Shown piece by piece: positions 38,061-46,748 of a DNA stretch of 50,531 nucleotides. The position numbers and the translations under genes are program-made. How positions within the stretch are numbered: position 1 is the stretch's first letter; every line of letters starts with the position of its first letter. The stretch spans positions 1-50,531 of the IMG/VR virus record IMGVR_UViG_3300034407_002377. The stretch is one strand, 5' to 3'. The stretch is from a virus. Under the pieces are notes generated by a model, which was not told the DNA's origin, made no database searches, and was given only the letters and a program-made list of their open reading frames with translations.

Positions 38061-39551
38061 TTAATCTTCAAGATCGTCTTCATCTTCGATTTCACCAGAA
38101 GCTCTTTCAGCATCTATTTGCTTCTTAATTTGAGCAATCTCATCATCAGACTGTCTTAAAACTGTTTTACGAATCCATTCATTAGAAACGTATTTTCCAA
38201 CGTATTCGTCCATTTGTGATAGCATTTCAAATCTTTCTCTTAGAATTTCAGCTTCTTTTAATTCACTAAAGTAATTATCTTCAATAAAATCAAAAGCAAT
38301 ATCTTCTTTAAACTTAGCCCAATCTTCTTTGGTTACAATACCCTTTAATAGACATTGCGTTCTGAGCAATTGTAAAAATAGATCACTAAATCTTTTTCTT
38401 AATCGATCTAAGAATTTCTTAAATTTAACTTCATCTCTAGAGATCTCTGTGGATCTACCTAAGTTAAAACCAGACTCTTGTTCTAAACGATTAGCAGGAA
38501 CGTTGAGCGACTTGTATAGTTTCTTTTGGAAGTATATGATGTCGTCAATTTGTCCGAGATTTTCTCCTCCTGGGAGGGTCGAAATTTCTGTACCTCTGCC
38601 ACCTTCTCTACGCGGTAGGAAGAAGTCTTCGAGCATCGACATATGTTTACGGTCATCTTTAATATCTCCAGTACTGGCGTCATAAACCAATTTATTTCTA
38701 TATTGACCCATGATGTTCTTCAAATATTCTTCAGCTTTACCTTTAGGGAGGTTACCTACGTCAATATAGAAGATACGTCTTTCTGGTGCTCTTGATATTC
38801 TATAGATTACCAATGAGTCTTCCATCATTCTTAACTGATTTGTTGGCTTAATAGCCTTTTGCAAATGCGATAAGATTCTTTTACGTGATGGATCTAACAT
38901 ACCCGAAGTACAATACGCAATTGAATCGGGGTGAATTTTTAATCCCTGGCTATTTCCAACCATATTTCCATCTTGGAATAAGAAGTACTCTTCTGACTTC
39001 TTAATTATATTGGCTCCAGTCTTAGGATCCTTTTCTTCTTGGATCTCTTTAATCTTTCTAAGCTTAGTTGGATCAATATATCTTAATTCTTGTATACCCT
39101 TTCTTGGGTTTGCATTATCAATAATAACATGATATGGTAATCTACCATCAACATACCATTTTCTAAATATATCATGAGAATACGCATTAAAATGTAATAA
39201 GGATATTACGTTTTCAAACTCTTCTTTAATAGCACCTTTAATCTTATCCGATGCCTTTAGTTCATCCATAATAATTTCAATAGGTGCTGATCTATTATCA
39301 CCTACAATCGCTTCATTTACAATATCTTCGATTGCTGCGTCGCATTCTGGATGTGATGCAATGTCCCTATACTTTAAAATAAGGTCCACTTCATTTTTAG
39401 CTGAGTCGCCATCAATATCAACGTACTGGCCAAAGTGACCACCGCTGTTAATAACTCCTACACCATCTTCGTCTGTACTGGGAACAAAAGAAGGAAGATC
39501 GGGTTCCTTTCCACCTTTTCTATTGATCTCAAAACCAAAAATTTCTGCCAT
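38061..39551 (-). CDS. 20: Portal vertex protein, T4 gp20-like
   Basis: The dodecameric portal initiates head assembly and docks the packaging motor. It has AEIFGFEINRKG at the start, DLILKYRDIASHPECDAAIEDIVNEAIV, YHVIIDNANPRKGIQELRYIDP and the wing/crown region RAPERRIFYIDVGNLPKGKAEEYL. The long C-terminal helix (RLRKRFSDLFLQLLRTQCLL) is the portal's stem/clip region. Length 496 aa (T4 524). Confidence 0.97.
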   Translation of the reverse strand: MAEIFGFEINRKGGKEPDLPSFVPSTDEDGVGVINSGGHFGQYVDIDGDSAKNEVDLILKYRDIASHPECDAAIEDIVNEAIVGDNRSAPIEIIMDELKASDKIKGAIKEEFENVISLLHFNAYSHDIFRKWYVDGRLPYHVIIDNANPRKGIQELRYIDPTKLRKIKEIQEEKDPKTGANIIKKSEEYFLFQDGNMVGNSQGLKIHPDSIAYCTSGMLDPSRKRILSHLQKAIKPTNQLRMMEDSLVIYRISRAPERRIFYIDVGNLPKGKAEEYLKNIMGQYRNKLVYDASTGDIKDDRKHMSMLEDFFLPRREGGRGTEISTLPGGENLGQIDDIIYFQKKLYKSLNVPANRLEQESGFNLGRSTEISRDEVKFKKFLDRLRKRFSDLFLQLLRTQCLLKGIVTKEDWAKFKEDIAFDFIEDNYFSELKEAEILRERFEMLSQMDEYVGKYVSNEWIRKTVLRQSDDEIAQIKKQIDAERASGEIEDEDDLED

Positions 39552-39575
39552 TTTTATTTTACCTCAATATTATCG

Positions 39576-39596
39576 GAGGGGAGTTAGTCTCCCCTC
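39576..39596 (-). other. 5' hairpin of the gp20 late transcript
   Basis: 8-bp perfect stem GAGGGGAG/CTCCCCTC with a 5-nt loop, starting about 4 nt after the predicted late start (39600) of promoter 39606-39613. No U-run follows; a 5' mRNA stabiliser is the simplest reading. Confidence 0.5.
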
Positions 39597-39605
39597 GTCT
39601 AATAT

Positions 39606-39613
39606 TATTTATA
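39606..39613 (-). promoter_or_regulatory. Late promoter for gp20
   Basis: TATAAATA, 55 nt upstream of the portal ATG. Confidence 0.6.
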
Positions 39614-39617
39614 CCCT

Positions 39618-40145
39618 TTAAGAAGTGGTACCAGACTCCCAATACTGAACTTGTAGCTCAACAGTAAATTCTTCAATCTGGTTTTCATTATCGTATGAAA
39701 GTTCGATTGTAGAAAGATTTGTTGGAAAACAACCTCTAATATCATAAGTCTTAGTTACATCACCTTGCTTATTTAGCTGCTCAACAATAATATCGGCCAT
39801 ATAATCTGTAGGATTACTAGCTCCTGTGTTATTGTTATGTTCGCTGATACCATTCATCCATCTTTCGAAAGCGTTTCGTACTTCGAAACCAGTATCATTG
39901 ATGATAGTCAATGTAACGGGTTCAAAAGTTCTATCACCAGCAAGTTGTAGTTGTCTGCCTCTGAATAATACAGGTACAGGAGCTACTACTGATGAAGGAA
40001 ATTGCGCGCCTTTAATCATGAAAGAAGAAAGTTCAACATCGCCTTGAGCATAAGCAGGGAAGTTACATGTTACTTTGAACATGTTAGAACGTGCACCACC
40101 ACCTACTAGCTTGGATTTAAAATCATCTACGCCTAAAATTGCCAT
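39618..40145 (-). CDS. 19: Tail tube protein, T4 gp19-like
   Basis: Stacked hexameric rings form the inner tube. Features: AILGVDDFKSKLVGGGARSNMFKVTCNFPAYA at the start, PVPVLFRGRQLQLAGDRTFEPVTLTIIND and the ending GCFPTNLSTIELSYDNENQIEEFTVELQVQYWES. Length 175 aa (T4 163). It lies between sheath gp18 and portal gp20 as in T4; a paralogue is at 33828-34286. Confidence 0.96.
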   Translation of the reverse strand: MAILGVDDFKSKLVGGGARSNMFKVTCNFPAYAQGDVELSSFMIKGAQFPSSVVAPVPVLFRGRQLQLAGDRTFEPVTLTIINDTGFEVRNAFERWMNGISEHNNNTGASNPTDYMADIIVEQLNKQGDVTKTYDIRGCFPTNLSTIELSYDNENQIEEFTVELQVQYWESGTTS

Positions 40146-40159
40146 TTTTCTTCTCCTAA

Positions 40160-41830
40160 TTAACTACCGGCGATTTCTGAGAAATCAACTCCGGTTCGTG
40201 TTGCAATAAAGTTAAGTGTTATGAAGTTAATAGATCTTGAAGGCTTGATAAAGATATCAGCAACAAATCGATTAGCATCAATTACTTGACCAGTGTTATT
40301 TGTAGTATCACAAATGACTCTAAAGTCTGTCATACCACGTCTACCTTTAACGTCTCTCATAAATGGTTCAAGCATATTTCTAAACTGAGCTCTTGTAAAT
40401 TCGTCATTGAATTCAAAGAGTTGAGCTTTAGCTGCAGTAGCAACTGCTTTTTCCAATACGATAAACAGTCTTCGTACATTAATTCTATCAAATGCACTAG
40501 GCTTGCTTAATAGTGTCTTATCACCAAATAGCATTGTACCTTGTCCAGGGAAAGAAACGAGAGGATTAACTCTTGCTTTATAGAGAGTATCTCTATCGGC
40601 TTTCTTAGGATTGTACGCTAGTTTAGTAACTCCGAAAAGTTGACCTCTATTAACACCAGCTGGAGAGAACCAAGCATCAGCAACATCGTCTGTGTTGGCG
40701 CAAAGACCAGCACAAAGACCAGAAGCTCCTAACCAACGGTATACATCATTATACTTATCGTATACGTATACAGCGCCAGAATCAGTAGCAGCGTATGAAG
40801 TTGAAGCAAGAGTATCAGCCCATTCTTTAACATCAGCAGCAGGAGTATCGGTTCCAACTGAGTCATCGATTGGAGGAGATACAAATGCCATACAGTCTTT
40901 TCTAGTATTACAGATATTAATAAGCTTATCAGCAATCTCTTTAGCGCCATTAACATCAGGATATGCAAACAATAGGTTGACATCAATCGTTTCAGCATCA
41001 GCTAATAGATCAAATCCATTACCAATTTCGCCAGTTGTTGGTGTATTATCATCAGTACCACCAGCCATTGCAGATTCAATAGCAGCAGTTCCAGTTACAT
41101 AAACTGTAGCTGAAGCTTGACCAGCAAAAGATTCACCAGCATCAGTTAGTGTTGCGGGATGACCTGTCCAATAAACATACTTTGATGTTCTATTAATTAC
41201 TTCTTTATAATAATTGCTCTGGCCGTCTGATTTTTTAGCATCTGAAGCTTGAGATACGAATTGGAATGCTTCCAAAACAGTACCTGCAGTACCACTCCAT
41301 GTACCATCAGTATCGACAACAGCAATGTGTAATTCATCGTTTGAATGTCCTAAAAGAGCAGCTCCATCGGATGTTCCTGGAATGCTATCAAAGCTTCCAG
41401 CTTCATTAAAAGCAGCCCATGCAGTAGCATTGGCAGGACATATTGTTACTTTAAGCGAGTTACCCAGTTTACCTGGATACTTAGCAATAAAGCTACCATC
41501 ATGAGTTAAAGAATCATAATGATCTTCGTTTTTTACTAGTTTAGCAGTACCGTCGGTCGCGTTCAAGTGACCCGATGCTACTCGTACTACTTTAAGAGCG
41601 TTACCATACTTTAGGAATGATGCTGCTGTTAAAAAGTACTTAAATGTATCGGAATCTGGTGTTCCAAAGATGCTAGCTAATTCTGTTTCTGAACTAACCG
41701 TGCGAACTTCTTCGACTGGACCCCAATTAAAAGACCCTGCGAATCCACCAATACTGGTTGATACTGCAGGTATTACGCCCGATGCGTCAATTTCCTTGAC
41801 TTGGACGCCTGGTGATACTTGAAATGCCAT
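40160..41830 (-). CDS. 18: Contractile tail sheath, T4 gp18-like
   Basis: Sheath subunit whose contraction drives the tube through the host envelope. N-terminal FQVSPGVQVKEIDASGVIPAVSTSIGGFAGSFNWGP and C-terminal GRRGMTDFRVICDTTNNTGQVIDANRFVADIFIKPSRSINFITLNFIATRTG are the conserved mesh-forming strands. The middle 120-350 is the variable, surface-exposed part. Length 556 aa, about 100 shorter than T4 (659). Confidence 0.97.
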   Translation of the reverse strand: MAFQVSPGVQVKEIDASGVIPAVSTSIGGFAGSFNWGPVEEVRTVSSETELASIFGTPDSDTFKYFLTAASFLKYGNALKVVRVASGHLNATDGTAKLVKNEDHYDSLTHDGSFIAKYPGKLGNSLKVTICPANATAWAAFNEAGSFDSIPGTSDGAALLGHSNDELHIAVVDTDGTWSGTAGTVLEAFQFVSQASDAKKSDGQSNYYKEVINRTSKYVYWTGHPATLTDAGESFAGQASATVYVTGTAAIESAMAGGTDDNTPTTGEIGNGFDLLADAETIDVNLLFAYPDVNGAKEIADKLINICNTRKDCMAFVSPPIDDSVGTDTPAADVKEWADTLASTSYAATDSGAVYVYDKYNDVYRWLGASGLCAGLCANTDDVADAWFSPAGVNRGQLFGVTKLAYNPKKADRDTLYKARVNPLVSFPGQGTMLFGDKTLLSKPSAFDRINVRRLFIVLEKAVATAAKAQLFEFNDEFTRAQFRNMLEPFMRDVKGRRGMTDFRVICDTTNNTGQVIDANRFVADIFIKPSRSINFITLNFIATRTGVDFSEIAGS

Positions 41831-41854
41831 TGTTGTGTCCTCTCAAATTGAGTT

Positions 41855-41862
41855 TATTTATA
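41855..41862 (-). promoter_or_regulatory. Late promoter for gp18-gp19
   Basis: TATAAATA 25 nt upstream of the sheath ATG. Confidence 0.6.
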
Positions 41863-41895
41863 AGTTTTCATAATGCGGTTATATTCAATCAGTAT

Positions 41896-41909
41896 TATTT
41901 ATATAAATA
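41896..41909. promoter_or_regulatory. Palindromic pair of late-promoter boxes
   Basis: The 14-bp palindrome TATTTATATAAATA holds overlapping TATAAATA boxes on both strands, between gp17 and gp18. The leftward box would support gp18; the rightward one would read antisense into gp17. Confidence 0.4.
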
Positions 41910-41926
41910 AGTATTCTAAGGTTAGT

Positions 41927-43549
41927 CTATACTAAACGTCTATTAAGTGGATCTCGTTCATATTCAGCTTCAAACCAAACATTACCTTCTCCGTCTCCAA
42001 CGCCTTGCACGTGATGGTCACTACCATCGCTAATAATACCAAAGGGTAACATATCATCTTGGATAGCTTTTAACTGCTCACGATATAATAAGTTTTTCAT
42101 ATCAATATTTGTTAATCCTTGGAATATATCTGTTGAAGTAAACCAAGCAAAAAGTACTAAGTTCATCATTAAATCATCATGATTAGGAGCTTGCGCTTCG
42201 TATGAGTTACCACGAGCAACGAATGTACACATTTCACCAATAGTCTCAGCATCAATAATATGTAATTTCTTTTGGCCAATTAAATCTTTGAGTGTTGAAC
42301 ATCCAATCCTTTTCACTCTTCGAGTCATAGTAGCACCAATCGAATTAGCTTTTACTTGTGATTCTACAAACATATTTTCATATTCTAAATCATAATATAA
42401 TCCATTACAAACAACAGCGCCTTGATCATTTGATTCAACGATTATATATGCTTCATTATATAACATAGCATACTTATAACAGATATCTGGCAATAGCATA
42501 GGTGATATGTTATTATCTCTAAATACGCAAACCTGCTTAAATGGTTCTACTGATGTATCTATAATGTTAAATGTACTGTAATCTTGTCCACGGCCCTTAG
42601 CAACATCGACAGTCATTACATAGTGATGTTCATCTTTTGGCTTCTCATACATAAATAGATTTTCATTAAATGTCATAGGTCTTTGAGATTTTTGTGCTAA
42701 AAGATCTCCAGCATCTATTAATGTATTACCACGCCCATGGAAGTTATTGCCAAATTCTTGATCAAACTGTAATTCAGAAGTGTTAGCAATTGTTTGTGCT
42801 TTCCAAGCTTCATCTCTTCCTGGAACATCCCACCAATCTACTCTAAACGCCTTATACTCATTCGTATATGTAGTGGCACCTTCCCAGATTCTATGATAAA
42901 CATTACCAATACCATTAGCTGTTGAGGTGATAATAACCTTTGTATCTTTACCAGATGAAACTACAGGATACGTTGATGTATAGAACTGTGCATCGTTTTC
43001 AACAAAAGCAAACTCGTCTAAGAACAATAAGTTAATAGATAAACCACGAATAGAACTACCAGAAGTTGCAGAAGCAATAAGTTTTGAGTTATTTGAAAAT
43101 TCAATAGAACCTTTATTTAACGCTTTACATCCAGGTTGTAAAAAGAAGGGTAGGTTCTCTAACATAAGAGTAACACGAGCTAGCATTTCTCTAGCTGTAG
43201 CACCCTTGTTTGCTAATATAGCAATAGTTTTTTCGGAATGAAAACACGCATACCAAAGTAAATAACCAACAGCAGCAATAGATTTACCAGATTGTCGACA
43301 TGCTAAAACAATAGAAAATCTATTATCATTAAAGTGATTAAACATATTTGCTTGATAGTCATACAGATTGAATGGTACTAAACCTTCATCTAATGATATA
43401 ACCTTTAAATATGTTCTAGCAAAATACGCAGGATCCATCATACATTTTCTGTATTCTTTAATTTCTGCTTCGCTAAATTCTGCTTCTACGCCATCCCGTT
43501 TAACGTTGGGATTGCCCATATAGCCTTCATCATTCTTTGGGCGAGACAT
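41927..43549 (-). CDS. 17: Terminase large subunit, T4 gp17-like
   Basis: Packaging ATPase and headful nuclease. Walker A-like ACRQSGKS, Walker B NLLFLDEFAFV with catalytic Glu, motif III ITSTANG (coupling) and the RNase-H-fold nuclease beginning MTVDVAKGRGQDYSTF with the first metal-binding Asp. Length 540 aa (T4 610), lacking the long N-terminal part. It overlaps gp16 by 20 nt. Confidence 0.97.
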   Translation of the reverse strand: MSRPKNDEGYMGNPNVKRDGVEAEFSEAEIKEYRKCMMDPAYFARTYLKVISLDEGLVPFNLYDYQANMFNHFNDNRFSIVLACRQSGKSIAAVGYLLWYACFHSEKTIAILANKGATAREMLARVTLMLENLPFFLQPGCKALNKGSIEFSNNSKLIASATSGSSIRGLSINLLFLDEFAFVENDAQFYTSTYPVVSSGKDTKVIITSTANGIGNVYHRIWEGATTYTNEYKAFRVDWWDVPGRDEAWKAQTIANTSELQFDQEFGNNFHGRGNTLIDAGDLLAQKSQRPMTFNENLFMYEKPKDEHHYVMTVDVAKGRGQDYSTFNIIDTSVEPFKQVCVFRDNNISPMLLPDICYKYAMLYNEAYIIVESNDQGAVVCNGLYYDLEYENMFVESQVKANSIGATMTRRVKRIGCSTLKDLIGQKKLHIIDAETIGEMCTFVARGNSYEAQAPNHDDLMMNLVLFAWFTSTDIFQGLTNIDMKNLLYREQLKAIQDDMLPFGIISDGSDHHVQGVGDGEGNVWFEAEYERDPLNRRLV

Positions 43550-43964
43550 CTATAACCTTTTCCTTCGCTTCTTTATCAGCTTGAGCAAACAATCTTTGTA
43601 GATCAGTTGTACTACCAACAAACAAGTTATTATTAGTAACAGGTTTCTTGTTGGGAGTTTCTCCAGATAAATCTTGTTTATTTTTCTGAAGTGTCATAAG
43701 CTTATCAGTAACATCACCAATATCTTTTATAGCTTTAGATAATACCTCAAATGCTCTTGGATGTTCTGATTCTCTTGCAAGTTCAGCAAGAACATCTAGA
43801 GATTTTACTCCAGTATCAATAAGATCTTTGTATGTTTTTCTTGAATACTCGTAATCATCTTTGATTTCTGTTTGATCTTTAGTCAAGACCATGGGAGGGT
43901 TCTTTTCTTTTTTCTCTGGCAAGTTTTTATTCAGGCTAGCCTGCATCTTATCTAATTTATTCAT
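43530..43964 (-). CDS. 16: Terminase small subunit, T4 gp16-like
   Basis: DNA-recognition subunit that regulates gp17. Central helical coiled coil: YEYSRKTYKDLIDTGVKSLDVLAELARESEHPRAFEVLSKAIKDIGDVTDKLMTLQKNKQDL, typical for gp16. Flexible charged N- and C-termini. Length 144 aa (T4 164). The position directly before gp17 supports it. Confidence 0.93.
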   Translation of the reverse strand: MNKLDKMQASLNKNLPEKKEKNPPMVLTKDQTEIKDDYEYSRKTYKDLIDTGVKSLDVLAELARESEHPRAFEVLSKAIKDIGDVTDKLMTLQKNKQDLSGETPNKKPVTNNNLFVGSTTDLQRLFAQADKEAKEKVIDVSPKE

Positions 43965-43971
43965 AATGTAC

Positions 43972-44718
43972 CTATGTTATACTTACGTTAACAGTATAGT
44001 TATCATCCTCATCAGCATCAGCTGGAGTTATAGTAAAGTCCATATTTTCTAATACATTTGCGCCACCAATATCTGAGTTAAAATCAAAATTAACTTCTCT
44101 GATAATACCTTGATTGGACGTAGGACCAAAAAACTTCATTTTCATTGTGAAATCTAATTGATAAGCTAAAACTCTTCTAGTTTGAAAATCACCTTCATAA
44201 TCGTCGTTTATAGTAACACTAGTTAATACAATTGGAACATCTTGTTTATATTGAAATCCATCTACAGGTCGTATTGTAATAGTGTATTCTGGCTGAAAAT
44301 ATGGTAGAATCTGTTCTACAATTTGTAGTCCATCATCTTGATTCTTTGCTAAAATATGTAAAGTCATATTAATATTATATGCGACTTGTTGTTTTAACGT
44401 TTTCTTTTTAGTAGAATCAGTAGCATGATTCTCGCTAATAACATTTCTTTTACCAAGTTTTTGTGCTGAATCTATATCTAAGGACGTAATTTCAAAAGCC
44501 ATCCTAGGTAGTTTAATAGCCATAGAAGCATCACTATTAGTATTTTGATCTAATCTAGCTAAGAACTTTTGTTTAGGTCCATATGCTAAAGGAACTTTGA
44601 CTTGGTTAAGGACATTACCACTACCATCCTGTCTAATAACACTAATATCATTAAACAAAGTTCCAAAAACTGCAACAGCTTTTCGCATAGTTGCATGATA
44701 AAAATGATTACCAAACAT
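43972..44718 (-). CDS. 15: Tail terminator / sheath stabiliser, T4 gp15-like
   Basis: Caps the tail tube and sheath and joins the tail to the head. The start MFGNHFYHATMRKAVAVFGTLFNDISVIR matches T4 gp15 (MFGYFYNSSFRRYATLMGDLF...), with VPLAYGPKQKFLARL and LPRMAFEITSLDID downstream. Length 248 aa (T4 272). Gene shares a base with gp14 (44718). Confidence 0.93.
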   Translation of the reverse strand: MFGNHFYHATMRKAVAVFGTLFNDISVIRQDGSGNVLNQVKVPLAYGPKQKFLARLDQNTNSDASMAIKLPRMAFEITSLDIDSAQKLGKRNVISENHATDSTKKKTLKQQVAYNINMTLHILAKNQDDGLQIVEQILPYFQPEYTITIRPVDGFQYKQDVPIVLTSVTINDDYEGDFQTRRVLAYQLDFTMKMKFFGPTSNQGIIREVNFDFNSDIGGANVLENMDFTITPADADEDDNYTVNVSIT

Positions 44719-45647
44719 TAGTATGTCTCCGATGGATCACCGAATGGATTATTTTCAGAAAAGTCTAAAAATCCATCAGCATTTACTTCAAATGCATTAT
44801 TGCTTGCTCCACCATCACTTGGGAACGATGTATTATCAGCAACATCGTCTATTGATGTAATAAAACATGTGTTTGTAGATTTACTTCCGGTCAAACCGAG
44901 CGTAGGAGATATAATAAAGTCTTTAGCTTCAGTTGATCCAGTTACGCCAATATTAGATACGCTAATAGTTGCTAAAAGGTCCGAATTCTTAGTTAAAGTC
45001 TGTATAGTTCCATACACGCTTACAGCAGGATCAGTTGTAATTACTTGAGTTACAATTTCACCAAGCTCAAAGTGATTACCATCAGTTAAACTTACTCTAA
45101 TTGGAACTTGATATGCATTCTTAATTTCTGTAACATCAATTGAATCAACACCAGTATTAAAATCTTCATCGTTGTATTCAAAGAGACTACAATTAAGTTT
45201 ATAAACCGGTAATTTAGATAATTGATAAAATGGTTGCTCATGTTCAACAAACGATATTTCGAAAAACTTATTAGTCATTGGGAGATATATAAGATCTCCT
45301 TCTGTGGGCCTTTCTGATTGTACATCGTTATTCCATATACCAACTAAGTTATTCCATTGTTTACGAGCAACAATAAACGTAGCTTCATCTCTTATTTCAA
45401 GACCAAACTTTTGGTATAGATCACCAGCCCCATCGAATCCTTCAGGATTTTCGATGTAAGCTTCAATCATATATGCATCATCAAATTTAGAAGCTTTATC
45501 TTCACCTAAGATTGTATCTCTATCAACCATAGTTCTTGGAATATAATAGACGTCTTGTCCATATATTTTAAGAGATTCTATTATTAGATCTTCGTAGACT
45601 GACTGCTCTGATGCCACTGACTGCGAGAAATATACACTTCTAGGCAT
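44718..45647 (-). CDS. 14: Neck protein, T4 gp14-like
   Basis: Forms the lower ring of the neck that binds completed heads. Characteristic sequence: EDLIIESLKIYGQDVYYIPRTMVDRDTILGEDKASKFDDAYMIEAYIENPEGFDGAGDLYQKFGLEIRDEATFIV, and GDLIYLPMTNKFFEISFVEHEQPFYQL. The 309 aa exceed T4 (256) through a C-terminal Ser/Thr/Asn-rich extension (about 230-300). Confidence 0.94.
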   Translation of the reverse strand: MPRSVYFSQSVASEQSVYEDLIIESLKIYGQDVYYIPRTMVDRDTILGEDKASKFDDAYMIEAYIENPEGFDGAGDLYQKFGLEIRDEATFIVARKQWNNLVGIWNNDVQSERPTEGDLIYLPMTNKFFEISFVEHEQPFYQLSKLPVYKLNCSLFEYNDEDFNTGVDSIDVTEIKNAYQVPIRVSLTDGNHFELGEIVTQVITTDPAVSVYGTIQTLTKNSDLLATISVSNIGVTGSTEAKDFIISPTLGLTGSKSTNTCFITSIDDVADNTSFPSDGGASNNAFEVNADGFLDFSENNPFGDPSETY

Positions 45648-45650
45648 TTA

Positions 45651-46400
45651 TTACCCCGTATAGAAGTCGACTGGTTGTTCCCAGTTTAATCTGACTTCTT
45701 CATTTAATTTTTCGATTTCTTCTTTGGCATCTTCTAAAATTTGACGGCCATTAAAGGTTACTCCACCTGGCATTACCATACCTTCAAATTTAGATAGGTT
45801 AACACCCCACTGTTGTTTAATTAAAGCTGTCACATATCGCTTTAAAAAGTAGTCATTATACACATCGGTGTAAGTTTCTGGATCTAATATTCTATAGCAT
45901 TCAACAATAATATAATCGCCAACTATTATTTCTTTAGACCAGTCCATATCAATTCTTAATTGGTTTTTATGTCTATCCCAGCTAAGATGTTTATTATCAG
46001 AATCCATAATCATATCTAAAAGAGATAACCATTGTTGAGACATTTCGTATTCAACTAATGAACCCATATAACCAAGAGCATACATATCGTTTAGATGCAT
46101 TTGATATTTAACATCAAACATATTATCAGAACTATTTCTATCTCTTAATGGAAATATTCTAACAACGTCAGTTACCAGATCAGGTATAGTTAAATAACCA
46201 TTTGTGATATCATCAGCTGTTACTGGGTGCTTTAAAAATACTTTTTCAATGGAATCGGCATGATAATGTTGATAGAACTGTAAAGCTTCATCAACTCTAT
46301 CTTCAACCTGATCGTCGTCAACATTAATCTCAACAACAGGCGCACCTAAAGATCTTAAGCAGTATTCTATTAATGTTTGTCTTGAATTAGGCTTTGCCAT
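45651..46400 (-). CDS. 13: Neck protein, T4 gp13-like
   Basis: Upper neck ring between portal and gp14. Typical segments: TLIEYCLRSLGAPVVEINVDDDQVEDRVDEALQFYQHYH, VVRIFPLRDRNSSDNMFDVKYQ and DYFLKRYVTALIKQQWGVNLSKFEGM...PGGVTFNGRQILEDAKEEIEKL. Length 249 aa (T4 309). Confidence 0.95.
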   Translation of the reverse strand: MAKPNSRQTLIEYCLRSLGAPVVEINVDDDQVEDRVDEALQFYQHYHADSIEKVFLKHPVTADDITNGYLTIPDLVTDVVRIFPLRDRNSSDNMFDVKYQMHLNDMYALGYMGSLVEYEMSQQWLSLLDMIMDSDNKHLSWDRHKNQLRIDMDWSKEIIVGDYIIVECYRILDPETYTDVYNDYFLKRYVTALIKQQWGVNLSKFEGMVMPGGVTFNGRQILEDAKEEIEKLNEEVRLNWEQPVDFYTG

Positions 46401-46415
46401 TTTTAAATTCCTTGA

Positions 46416-46691
46416 TTAGCTAATTACACCAACTGCGATTTTGTGACTAACACCTGCACCAACTTCACCAATACGTACAGCAGTAGCATCTGCGTCATAA
46501 GCACCTTCAGCATCATAGCATACGTTAACAGAACGCTCATGAGTACAGCTGGTATCTGAACAAGTAAATCTAACTTGAATATCTTTAACATCAACAGTTG
46601 ATGTTATGGTCTCGCCTTCATTATCTGGATCAGGCATTTCGCTTGCTCGTGTTCCTGTAAATTCTTCTAATAATTCATATGTTACTGACAT
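46416..46691 (-). CDS. Hypothetical virion-associated protein, 91 aa
   Basis: Small acidic, beta-rich protein with three close cysteines (RFTCSDTSCTHERSVNVC) that could bind metal or form a disulphide, and a C-terminal GVSHKIAVGVIS strand. It lies between the tail fibre and gp13 with its own late promoter (46740-46747), so a small virion or fibre-associated component is likely. No family recognised. Confidence 0.65.
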   Translation of the reverse strand: MSVTYELLEEFTGTRASEMPDPDNEGETITSTVDVKDIQVRFTCSDTSCTHERSVNVCYDAEGAYDADATAVRIGEVGAGVSHKIAVGVIS

Positions 46692-46739
46692 TTTTATCTC
46701 CTGGTTTAAATTTTAAGTTTGAGTTAATAACTCTATATC

Positions 46740-46747
46740 TATTTATA
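46740..46747 (-). promoter_or_regulatory. Late promoter for the 91-aa gene and neck genes
   Basis: TATAAATA near the stop of the tail fibre gene, 49 nt upstream of the 91-aa ATG. Confidence 0.5.
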
Positions 46748-46748
46748 T

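Noticed and set aside
40692-41102. 136-codon plus-strand frame opposite gp18
   Set aside because: Fully antisense to the sheath gene; Ala/Ser-rich low-complexity sequence expected from the reverse of sheath codons.
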